DNA of 64,000 bases from Ensifer sp. LCM 4579 (GTDB lineage Bacteria; Pseudomonadota; Alphaproteobacteria; Rhizobiales; Rhizobiaceae). This document shows positions 25,804 through 35,281 of the stretch, piece after piece. The stretch covers positions 88,557-152,556 of the forward strand of contig NZ_MDDV01000009.1 of NCBI RefSeq assembly GCF_001854885.1, given 5' to 3'. Each line of letters opens with the position of its first letter. Positions within the stretch are counted from its first letter, which is position 1. The position numbers and the translations under genes are program-made. The notes under the pieces were generated by a model, which was not told where the DNA came from, searched no databases, and saw nothing but the letters and a program-made list of their open reading frames with translations.

Positions 25804-27240
25804 ATGAATCTCGCCTTCGCCAATCCCGTCTATCTCTGGTACGAAACGGCTCATCGGATGCTCACCCCGGCACGGGCAACCACGCGGGGGATGAAGGTCA
25901 TATTCGGGAGCCCGAGCAACCCCATCAGCCGCACGGTATATGGCCGGACCATTGCGGCCGCCTGCGAACTTTTCGAGAATGCGACGCAGCGCTACGGCAA
26001 ACCGACGTTCGGACTTTCCACCACCCTCGTCGACGGCCAACGGTGCTGTGTGAGCGAACGGATCGTCTGGGAACGGCCCTTCGGCCGGGTGATCGCATTC
26101 GATCGCGATCTCGTGCGGCCAAGGCCGAAACCGAATGCTCCTACCGGACAGGTGATCCCCTTCGACCAGGCGCGGCACCGCGCCAAGCCGCAGCCAAAGC
26201 TGATGATGATCGCCCCCCTTTCCGGTCATTTCGCCACGCTCCTGCGCGGCACGGTCGAGGCCTTTCTCCCAACCCACCAGGTCTTCATCACCGACTGGAC
26301 CGACGCACGCATGGTGCCGCTTTCGCAGGGGCGGTTCGATCTCGACGATTACATCGACTACCTCATCGCCATGTTTCGGGCGCTCGGTCCTGATCTCCAT
26401 ATCATGGCGGTCTGCCAAAGCTCGGTGCCGGTGATCGCCGCCATTGCCGCTATGGAGGCTGAGAATGACCCGCTCACGCCACGTTCCATGACCCTGATCG
26501 CAGGCCCGATCGACGCCCGCCGTTCGCCGACGGCGGTGAACCGTTTCGCTGAGAAGCGCGGCATCGAGTGGTTCCGGAAACACTGCATCGCGAAGGTGCC
26601 CTCGAACTATCCGGGATCTCTGCGCGATGTCTATCCGGGCTTCCTGCAGCTCTCCAGTTTCATGGCGATGAACATCGACCGGCACCTCACCGCCCATTGC
26701 AATATGCTAAAGCATCTCGTCCATGGTGACGGCGAAGCGGCTGAGAAGCACAGGGACTTCTACGACGAGTACCTGGCCGTCATGGACATGACTGCCGAAT
26801 TCTACCTGCAGACGGTCGAACAGGTCTTCCTCCGCCATGACTTGCCCAAGGGCACGATGATCCATCGCGGGAAACGGGTGGACCTGGGCGCGATCCGGCG
26901 ATGCGCAATCATGGTCGTGGAGGGCGAGAAGGACGATATCACCGGCGTCGGCCAGACACGCGCGGCGCTCGAACTCACCCCCAACCTGCCGCGGGACAAA
27001 AAGGTCTACCATCTCCAGAAGGGCGCCGGGCATTACGGGGTGTTCAACGGCTCCCGCTTTCGTGCCGAGATCGCGCCCCGTATCACCCATTTCATCCTGG
27101 AACAGCAGATGCGCGCCGGCTCCGAATGGGACCTCGATCCGGGCGGTGTGTCCGAGCCACGGCTGGACATGCCGCTCGCAGAGGTCACCGCAAGTCCGGG
27201 CGGGGGTCAGGACCCTGCTGCAGGTTTCCTTGGATCCTAG
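25804..27240 (+). CDS. phaZ: Intracellular polyhydroxyalkanoate (PHB) depolymerase
   Basis: A 478-residue cytosolic depolymerase that degrades native PHB granules to 3-hydroxybutyrate. It lacks a signal peptide. N-terminal NPISRTVYGRTIAAACELFE and YGKPTFGL are typical. The nucleophile is Cys204 in the lipase-box-like AVCQSSVPV, the acid lies in VEGEKDDITGVGQT, and the His in GAGHYGVFNGSRF completes the triad. Compared with my memory of other PhaZ proteins, residues about 100-130 (DRDLVRPRPKPNAPTG onward) form an extra basic linker. ATG 25804 follows AGGAG by 5-6 bases. Monocistronic, flanked by repeat copies 3 and 4. Confidence 0.92.
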   Translation: MNLAFANPVYLWYETAHRMLTPARATTRGMKVIFGSPSNPISRTVYGRTIAAACELFENATQRYGKPTFGLSTTLVDGQRCCVSERIVWERPFGRVIAFDRDLVRPRPKPNAPTGQVIPFDQARHRAKPQPKLMMIAPLSGHFATLLRGTVEAFLPTHQVFITDWTDARMVPLSQGRFDLDDYIDYLIAMFRALGPDLHIMAVCQSSVPVIAAIAAMEAENDPLTPRSMTLIAGPIDARRSPTAVNRFAEKRGIEWFRKHCIAKVPSNYPGSLRDVYPGFLQLSSFMAMNIDRHLTAHCNMLKHLVHGDGEAAEKHRDFYDEYLAVMDMTAEFYLQTVEQVFLRHDLPKGTMIHRGKRVDLGAIRRCAIMVVEGEKDDITGVGQTRAALELTPNLPRDKKVYHLQKGAGHYGVFNGSRFRAEIAPRITHFILEQQMRAGSEWDLDPGGVSEPRLDMPLAEVTASPGGGQDPAAGFLGS

Positions 27241-27259
27241 CTAGCTGATTCAAGCATAA

Positions 27260-27327
27260 AAACATGCAGCTTTTTCAACGTGCTACAGCGACTTTTGTGC
27301 GTCTGAAGAGACGCTCGGCGCTGTAGT
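27260..27327. repeat. Rhizobial two-hairpin intergenic repeat, copy 4 (short, reverse orientation)
   Basis: ACATGCAGC then CTACAGCG...CGCTGTAG around a GCGTCT/AGACGC stem. Only the GC-rich hairpin is complete; it lies 20 bases after the phaZ stop and may end that transcript. Confidence 0.75.
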
Positions 27328-27438
27328 CTATACCATCGTATAGCTTTCGATGCCGTGGTCGGCATATTAGGGTGATCCTACAACGTGGCCATGAAACTGG
27401 AATTTTGCACAACCCCGGCCGCGAATTGGGAGGCGGCG

Positions 27439-27810
27439 GTGCCGACCAACAAGCCTCTGATTGCGATTGTCGACGACGACGAGTCGATGCGGGAGGCTAC
27501 AAAGGGTCTCATAAGATCGCTGGGTTTTGACGCCGAGGTCTTTTCATCCGCAGAAGATTTCTTGAGGTCCCCCCATATCTCCTGCACGGCCTGCCTGGTG
27601 ACGGACATCAATATGCCCGGAATGAGCGGGCTCGATCTGCATCGTCGACTCATTTCGCTGGGCGAGAACATTCCGACCGTTCTGATCACCGCCTTTCCGA
27701 ATGAAAACCTGCATGCGCGTGAGTTGGGTCCGGACATCGTCGGCTATTTGACAAAGCCGTTTGGCGAGCAGGACCTGCTGAACTGTATCCGCTCTGGGTT
27801 GGCGCGGTAG
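27439..27810 (+). CDS. Stand-alone CheY-like/FixJ-type receiver protein
   Basis: A 123-residue receiver domain with no output domain: acidic pair IAIVDDDES, phospho-acceptor Asp in CLVTDINMPGMSGLDLH, Thr in VLITAFPNE and Lys in YLTKPFGEQDLL. GTG 27439 is taken as start because GGGAGG lies 6-8 bases upstream; ATG 27391 would add 16 residues not needed by the fold. No histidine kinase gene is adjacent, so it may act as a phosphate sink or feed into another phosphorelay. FixJ-type receivers of this size are frequent in rhizobia. Confidence 0.82.
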   Translation: MPTNKPLIAIVDDDESMREATKGLIRSLGFDAEVFSSAEDFLRSPHISCTACLVTDINMPGMSGLDLHRRLISLGENIPTVLITAFPNENLHARELGPDIVGYLTKPFGEQDLLNCIRSGLAR

Positions 27811-27962
27811 CTGTCGCTATCCAGTTAGGGGCCAGCCGTCTTTCTAACGGTTTCATTCGGACATTCCGATTCGTTGTTCGATGCAGTCGTGAATTCAGGG
27901 AGATCGATGCTGGTCGGCGGGATGCTCCCTGTGGGCGGTCGCAGACGGTCGGCGCTTTAAGG

Positions 27963-30173
<2,211 letters not shown>

Positions 30174-30185
30174 TGCAAAGCCAAT

Positions 30186-30220
30186 TTGTTATCATGACAT
30201 ATTGTTCATTGACATAACAA
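30186..30220. promoter_or_regulatory. AT-rich inverted repeat upstream of the hydroxycinnamate operon
   Basis: TTGTTAT (30186-30192) and ATAACAA (30214-30220) are perfect inverted arms in an unusually AT-rich patch 38 bases before the first operon gene. Candidate operator for the MarR regulator encoded at 34826-35281. Confidence 0.45.
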
Positions 30221-30257
30221 TAATTCTGAGTAACGAATTGGTGAGGGAGGAAATATC

Positions 30258-31019
30258 ATGATCAAAGGGCACGTGGCTGTAGTGACGGGAGCGGGCAGCG
30301 GCCTTGGGGCGGCGACCGCGCGGCACCTTGCCGGGCTCGGCGCCAAGGTCGCCTGCATCGATCTGACCGAGGACGCGGTAGCGGCGGTAGCCGCCGATAT
30401 CGGCGGATTGGCCCTTGGTGCCGACGTCTCCGACGCGGCGGCGGTGGAGGCAGCATTCGATCGCCTCTTCGATGAGCTCGGCGTGCCGCGCGTCGTCGTC
30501 TCCTGCGCCGGTATCGGAACGGCCGCCCGCATCCTGCCGCGCGACGGCAGCCTTAGCATCGGTGCGTTCGAGCACACGCTCCGGGTCAACTTGCTGGGCA
30601 CCTACACCGTGATGAGCGTTGCCGCGCGGGCAATGGCGGCGGCCGAGCCGCTCGACGGAGATGGAGCGAGGGGTGTCATCATCAATACGGCCTCCATCGC
30701 CTATGAAGACGGGCAGATCGGGCAGGCCGCCTATTCCGCCTCGAAGGGCGGAGTGGCGTCGATGACGCTGCCGGCCGCTCGCGAGCTGGCGCGCTTCGGT
30801 ATCCGGGTCATGACCATCGCTCCGGGGCTGTTTGAAACCTCCATGAGCGCGGGTCTGCCCGACGACGTCCGCGGGGAAATCCTCAAGGCGGTGCCGTTTC
30901 CTGCAAGGATGGGCGACGCGAACGAATTCGCTCGGCTGGTGCAGAGCATCGTCGAAAATCCAATGCTGAACGGCTCGGTGATCCGCCTGGATGCGGCCGC
31001 GCGCATGCCGATCAAATAG
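30258..31019 (+). CDS. SDR-family 3-hydroxyacyl-CoA dehydrogenase (HSD10-like)
   Basis: A 253-residue classical short-chain dehydrogenase: cofactor loop TGAGSGLGAATARHLAG, Asp in the second strand favouring NAD (CIDLTED), and catalytic Ser, Tyr and Lys in IINTASIAYEDGQIGQAAYS ASKGG. The GQIGQAAYSASKGG phrase is typical of type II 3-hydroxyacyl-CoA dehydrogenases. Proposed step: oxidation of the 3-hydroxy-3-aryl-propionyl-CoA to the 3-keto thioester. First gene of a co-directional operon; GGAGG precedes the ATG. The crotonase gene follows 9 bases later. Confidence 0.88.
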   Translation: MIKGHVAVVTGAGSGLGAATARHLAGLGAKVACIDLTEDAVAAVAADIGGLALGADVSDAAAVEAAFDRLFDELGVPRVVVSCAGIGTAARILPRDGSLSIGAFEHTLRVNLLGTYTVMSVAARAMAAAEPLDGDGARGVIINTASIAYEDGQIGQAAYSASKGGVASMTLPAARELARFGIRVMTIAPGLFETSMSAGLPDDVRGEILKAVPFPARMGDANEFARLVQSIVENPMLNGSVIRLDAAARMPIK

Positions 31020-31028
31020 GAGACGCCT

Positions 31029-31823
31029 TTGTCACAGGCGCATGTCACACCCAAAGACGCGGCACAGATTCTGACCGTCGAGATCGATGGCCCGCTCGCC
31101 GTTCTCACCATGAACCGGCCCGAGAAGCGCAATGCGATGTGCGACGCGCTGCTCGATGCCATCGACGCATTCTTTGCGAGGCCGCCCGAGGGGGTCCGCG
31201 TCGTCATCCTGACCGGCACGGCGGACCATTTCTGTTCGGGGCTCGATCTCAGCGAGCACGTGGCCCGCGATGCCGAGGGCACGATGCGGCATTCGCGCAA
31301 CTGGCACCGGGTGATGGATCTCGTTCAATTTTCTGGCCTGCCGGTCGTTTCGGCCATGTTCGGTGCCGTCATCGGTGGGGGACTGGAGCTTGCAGCCTCG
31401 ACGCATGTGCGGATTGCTGAGCCCTCCACCATCTTCCAGCTGCCGGAGGGACGGCGCGGCATCTATGTCGGCGGCGGCGCCAGCGTCCGGATTGGCCGCA
31501 TCCTCGGCTCCGACCGGATGTGCGAGATGATGCTGACCGGTCGTAAATATGGCGCCGAGGAAGGATTGGCATTGGGCCTCGCCCATTATGTGGCGGGCGA
31601 AGGCGAGGCGATGTCGCTCGCCCGCGAACTGGCGCAGAGCATCGCCGAGAACGCCCAGCTCTCGAATTTCATGATGATCCAGGCGATCAGCCGGATATCC
31701 GACATGTCGCGCAGCGACGGCTTCTTTACCGAAAGCCTGGCGGCCGCCGTGTCGCAGACCAGTGCGGATGCGCAGGAAGGCCTGCGGGCGTTCCTCGAAA
31801 AGCGAAAGCCGGAATTCCGGTAG
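31029..31823 (+). CDS. Crotonase-family enoyl-CoA hydratase
   Basis: 264 residues. Oxyanion-hole segments HFCSGLDLSEH and FGAVIGGGLELAAS are clear. Glu120 (GGGLELA) and Glu140 (FQLPEGRRG) stand 20 residues apart, exactly where enoyl-CoA hydratase has its two catalytic glutamates; hydroxycinnamoyl-CoA hydratase-lyases carry Ser at the first position. This favours simple hydration of a cinnamoyl-CoA over the lyase reaction that makes vanillin. Starts with TTG at 31029, with AGGAG 6 bases upstream; no ATG or GTG fits. Confidence 0.88.
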   Translation: MSQAHVTPKDAAQILTVEIDGPLAVLTMNRPEKRNAMCDALLDAIDAFFARPPEGVRVVILTGTADHFCSGLDLSEHVARDAEGTMRHSRNWHRVMDLVQFSGLPVVSAMFGAVIGGGLELAASTHVRIAEPSTIFQLPEGRRGIYVGGGASVRIGRILGSDRMCEMMLTGRKYGAEEGLALGLAHYVAGEGEAMSLARELAQSIAENAQLSNFMMIQAISRISDMSRSDGFFTESLAAAVSQTSADAQEGLRAFLEKRKPEFR

Positions 31824-31869
31824 CTCGCAGCAGACAGAGTGGAAGGTCGAGATAGAGGGAGGAATATCG

Positions 31870-32910
31870 ATGGCCAGCTTCACGAGACGGACGGTTTTAG
31901 CTTCGATCGGGGCGGCTTTGGCCGCGCCCGCAATCCTGACGCGGGCGCATGCCGCCGAAGTGACCCTTCGGCTGCATCACTTCCTGCCGGGCGTTGCGCC
32001 GATGCAGACGAAGTTCTTCGAGCCCTGGGCCGCCGAACTGACCGCGGCCTCGAACGGCGCGATCGAGGTCCAGATCTTCCCGGCGATGCAGCTTGGCGGC
32101 AAGCCGCCGCAGCTTGCCGACCAGACGCGGCAGGGTATTTGCGACATCGCCTGGACGCTGCCGGTCTATACGCCCGGCCGATTTCCGGTCGCCGAGACCA
32201 TGGCGAACCCCTTCATGGTGACCAACGCCGAGAAGACCTCGGTGGCCATGCACAAGCTGATGGACGAGTTCGGCCAGAACGAATACCGCGGCATGAAGGT
32301 CCTGGCCTTCCATACCCATGACGGCGGCAAGCTGCATACCCGCAACGCTCCGGTGCGGAGCAGGGCCGATCTGAAGGGCCTGAAGCTCAGGGCGCCGAAC
32401 CAGTCGACCGGCGATCTCCTGACCAGTCTCGGCGCGGAGGTGGTCTTCTTCCCGGTGACGGAAATGATGGTGGGCTTGTCGAACGGCGTGATCGATGGTT
32501 GTTGCCTGCCCTATGAGGTCGTTCCGGCCTTCAAGCTGCAGGAACTGACCTCCTACAGCGCGGCACCGGCGCCGGCGGCACGCGGACTCTATGCCAATAC
32601 CTTTGCACTGGTCATGAACCAGGCAAAATACGACAGCCTCTCGGACGGTCTGCGGGGCGTCATCGATGCTGCCTCCGGCATGACGCTGTCGCATCGGCTC
32701 GGCAAGCAGTTCGATGAATTCGAGGCCTTCGGCAAGTCGGTGGTCGAGAAGCAGGGCAATCAGATCGTTGAGATTCCGGCCGAGGAAATCGCGGCCTGGC
32801 GCGAGGCCGCCGCGCCGATCTATGACGCCTGGATCGCCAAGCTCAACGATGCGGGGCACGACGGCGCCGCCATCATGGCCCGTGCGAACGAACTGCTCGA
32901 CGAGGGCTGA
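31870..32910 (+). CDS. TRAP transporter substrate-binding protein (DctP family)
   Basis: 346 residues with a twin-arginine-like signal (FTRRTVLASIGAALAAPAIL, cleaved near AHAAE). Mature DctP marks: LRLHHFLPGVAPMQTKFFEP, PAMQLGGKPPQLADQTRQGI and the ligand-binding region LKGLKLRAPNQSTGDLLTSL with its conserved Arg for the substrate carboxylate. Aromatic or hydroxycinnamate ligands are inferred from the operon. The start at 31870 is chosen because GAGGGAGG lies just upstream and the signal peptide begins there. Followed at 3 bases by the small membrane subunit gene. Confidence 0.93.
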   Translation: MASFTRRTVLASIGAALAAPAILTRAHAAEVTLRLHHFLPGVAPMQTKFFEPWAAELTAASNGAIEVQIFPAMQLGGKPPQLADQTRQGICDIAWTLPVYTPGRFPVAETMANPFMVTNAEKTSVAMHKLMDEFGQNEYRGMKVLAFHTHDGGKLHTRNAPVRSRADLKGLKLRAPNQSTGDLLTSLGAEVVFFPVTEMMVGLSNGVIDGCCLPYEVVPAFKLQELTSYSAAPAPAARGLYANTFALVMNQAKYDSLSDGLRGVIDAASGMTLSHRLGKQFDEFEAFGKSVVEKQGNQIVEIPAEEIAAWREAAAPIYDAWIAKLNDAGHDGAAIMARANELLDEG

Positions 32911-32912
32911 CC

Positions 32913-33455
32913 ATGGCGGAACGCCTTCCTGTCGAGGGCGAGCAGGGGGGAAATTCCCTCCTGTTCCAGCTGCTCTATGTCTCCTGTACCGCACTGGCGG
33001 GTCTCGGCGGTCTGGTCGTTCTCGGCGCCGCCGTGATGGTCACCCTGTCGGTTGCCAGCGCCACCCTGGGTCTGGGCGCCATCCGCGGCGAATTCGAACT
33101 GGTGGAACTCTCCTGCGCGGCCTGCGCCTCGCTGTTTCTGCCGCTGTGTCAGCTGGTGAAGGGACATGTCATGGTCGACGTGTTCACCAACTGGCTGCCG
33201 GGCGCGACCAACCGGGCCATCGACGCGATCTGGACAGTGATCTTCGCGCTCGCCTGGGCCTTCCTGTGCTGGCGGCTCTTCCTGGGCATGATGGAAGTGC
33301 GTGGTTATGGTGACCGGACCATGCTCCTCGGCGCCCCGATCTGGTGGGTCTACTGTCCGGCGGTCGTGGGCACCGGATTGTCGGCCGTCGTTGCGACCCT
33401 GCAGGGGCTTTCATCGCTATTCCCTCGCACTCTCCGGATAGGACCTTCCGCATGA
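32913..33455 (+). CDS. TRAP transporter small membrane subunit (DctQ family)
   Basis: 180 residues with four predicted helices (VSCTALAGLGGLVVLGAAVM, LSCAACASLFLPLCQLVKGH, WTVIFALAWAFLCWRLFLGM, WWVYCPAVVGTGLSAVVATL). The DctQ phrase GHVMVDVFTNWLP is conserved. Starts 3 bases after dctP and overlaps dctM by ATGA at 33452-33455, so the three subunits are translationally coupled. Confidence 0.9.
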   Translation: MAERLPVEGEQGGNSLLFQLLYVSCTALAGLGGLVVLGAAVMVTLSVASATLGLGAIRGEFELVELSCAACASLFLPLCQLVKGHVMVDVFTNWLPGATNRAIDAIWTVIFALAWAFLCWRLFLGMMEVRGYGDRTMLLGAPIWWVYCPAVVGTGLSAVVATLQGLSSLFPRTLRIGPSA

Positions 33456-34774
33456 CGCCTTTCGCCATTGCGATCGTTCTGGTCGTCGCGCTGTTCCTTC
33501 TGATCTTTATCCGAATGCCGATCGCCCTCGCCATGGGGCTGGTGGGCGCGGTGGGTTATATCCAGCTGAGCTCGGCAGCGGGGCTGATGGCCTATCTGAA
33601 TACCGCCTGGGTCGACAAATTCATGTCCTACGACTTTGCCGTGGTCCCGCTTTTCATCCTGATGGGGCACCTGGCGACGAATTCCGGCATCTCCGCATCG
33701 ATCTTCGCGGCGGCGCGCGCTTGGATCGGGCATCTGAACGGAGGCCTTGCGATGGCGGCGGTCGCGGGTTGCGCACTTTTCGGCTCGATCTCGGGTTCAT
33801 CGCTCGCAACCGCCTCGACCATGACGCGCGTGGCCATGCCGGAGATGCGCAAGCACGGCTTTTCCAGCGCACTTTCCTCCGGAGCGCTTGCGGCGGGGGG
33901 AACACTCGGCATCTTGATCCCACCCTCTGTGGTTCTGATCATCTATGCGCTGCTGACCGAGCAGAACATCGTCAAACTATTCCTTGCCGCAACCGTTCCC
34001 GGCATACTGGCCGTTATCGGCTTCATCCTCGCAATTTCGGTCTATGTGCGGCTCTATCCCGAAGAGGGGCCGACCAGCGAGCGCGCGGACTTGCGTCAGC
34101 GGCTCCGTTCGCTACGCGGCATCTGGCACGTGGTCCTGATCTTCGCGATCGTCCTCGGCGGCATCTATGGCGGCTTCTTCACTCCGGCGCAGGGCGCGGC
34201 GGTAGGAGTCGTGCTGACCCTGATCCTCGGGCGTCTGAAGGGCAAGCTCACTGCCCGGTCCATCATCAACAGCCTGATCGACACCGCCGGATCGACCGCG
34301 ATGATCTTCGCGATCGTTTTCGGGGCCGATCTGTTCAACGTGGCGCTGGCGCTTAGCCGCATGCCGGTCGAGGTGGCCGGGTTCTTGGCCGGCTCGGGCA
34401 TTCCGCCGATGCTGATCCTGCTCTCGATTGTGGTCTTCTATCTGGTCATGGGCTGTCTGATGGACAGCCTGTCGATGATCCTTTTGACCGTACCCGTCTT
34501 CTTCCCGACGATCATGGCCCTCGATTTCGGCCTGACCCCCGAGCACCTGGCAATGTGGTTCGGCATCATCTCCCTCATCGTCGTCGAAATGGGCCTAATC
34601 ACCCCGCCGGTGGGCATGAACCTCTTCGTCATCTCGGCCCTGGCCAAGGACATCCCGATGAAGGAGATCTTCCGAGGCACGCTGCCGTTCATCATCGCCG
34701 AATTCACCCGCATTGCCGTCATCATCAGCTTTCCGGCCCTGAGCTATTGGCTGGTTGATCTCGTCGCCAACTGA
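33452..34774 (+). CDS. TRAP transporter large membrane subunit (DctM family)
   Basis: 440 residues, about 12 helices, the ion-coupled transport subunit. DctM marks include VPLFILMGHLATNSGI, GCALFGSISGSSLATASTM, GGTLGILIPPSVVLIIYALL and EMGLITPPVGMNLFVI. Overlaps dctQ by four bases. With DctP it probably imports hydroxycinnamates or related aryl carboxylates using a sodium gradient. An in-frame upstream extension (from 33344) lies inside dctQ and is not used. Confidence 0.94.
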   Translation: MTPFAIAIVLVVALFLLIFIRMPIALAMGLVGAVGYIQLSSAAGLMAYLNTAWVDKFMSYDFAVVPLFILMGHLATNSGISASIFAAARAWIGHLNGGLAMAAVAGCALFGSISGSSLATASTMTRVAMPEMRKHGFSSALSSGALAAGGTLGILIPPSVVLIIYALLTEQNIVKLFLAATVPGILAVIGFILAISVYVRLYPEEGPTSERADLRQRLRSLRGIWHVVLIFAIVLGGIYGGFFTPAQGAAVGVVLTLILGRLKGKLTARSIINSLIDTAGSTAMIFAIVFGADLFNVALALSRMPVEVAGFLAGSGIPPMLILLSIVVFYLVMGCLMDSLSMILLTVPVFFPTIMALDFGLTPEHLAMWFGIISLIVVEMGLITPPVGMNLFVISALAKDIPMKEIFRGTLPFIIAEFTRIAVIISFPALSYWLVDLVAN

Positions 34775-34825
34775 GGAGGCCTCGCCATTTCTGCGACCGC
34801 CATTTCCGATCCAAACATCGATGCC

Positions 34826-35281
34826 GTGGAGCCGGACGACAGGCTGCTGCGCCAGTTCGTCGGCTACACCATGAAGCGTGCCTTCATCCCGGTCCAAGAG
34901 GACGTGAGCGAGACCCTCGCTCCGCTGGGCCTGCGGGTCGGCACGTTCTCGGCACTCGCCGTCATCGTGGCGAGCCCCGGCATTTCGCAGACCCAGCTCT
35001 CGCAGATCCTGAATATCAAACGTTCCGGCGTCGTGCTCGTGGTGGACGAACTGGAGAGAATGGGTGCCGTGGAGCGCATGCCGGTGGAATCCGACCGCCG
35101 CGCCTACGCGCTGCAGGTAACGGCGGAAGGACGAGAGCTATGGCAACGGGCCGAATCCGCCGTCCAGGCGCACGAGGCGGCGCTGTTTGCGGATCTCGAT
35201 CCAGAGGAACTACGCGTTCTGCGGGGCTTGCTTGACCGCGCCGCCCGCGGGGCGCGGCGCCGACGGGGGGAAAGGCAATGA
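34826..35281 (+). CDS. MarR-family regulator of the hydroxycinnamate operon
   Basis: A winged-helix repressor of 151 residues from GTG 34826: FSALAVIVASPGISQTQLSQ, LNIKRSGVVLVVDELERMGA (recognition helix) and VERMPVESDRRAYALQVTAE (wing). MarR proteins of this group (CouR, FerC/FerR types) are released from DNA by hydroxycinnamoyl-CoA esters. The GTG has no ribosome site; GAGGAGG (34773-34779) stands 7 bases before an in-frame ATT at 34787, so a rare ATT start giving 164 residues is possible. Its stop overlaps the ligase start (ATGA, 35278-35281). Confidence 0.85.
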   Translation: MEPDDRLLRQFVGYTMKRAFIPVQEDVSETLAPLGLRVGTFSALAVIVASPGISQTQLSQILNIKRSGVVLVVDELERMGAVERMPVESDRRAYALQVTAEGRELWQRAESAVQAHEAALFADLDPEELRVLRGLLDRAARGARRRRGERQ

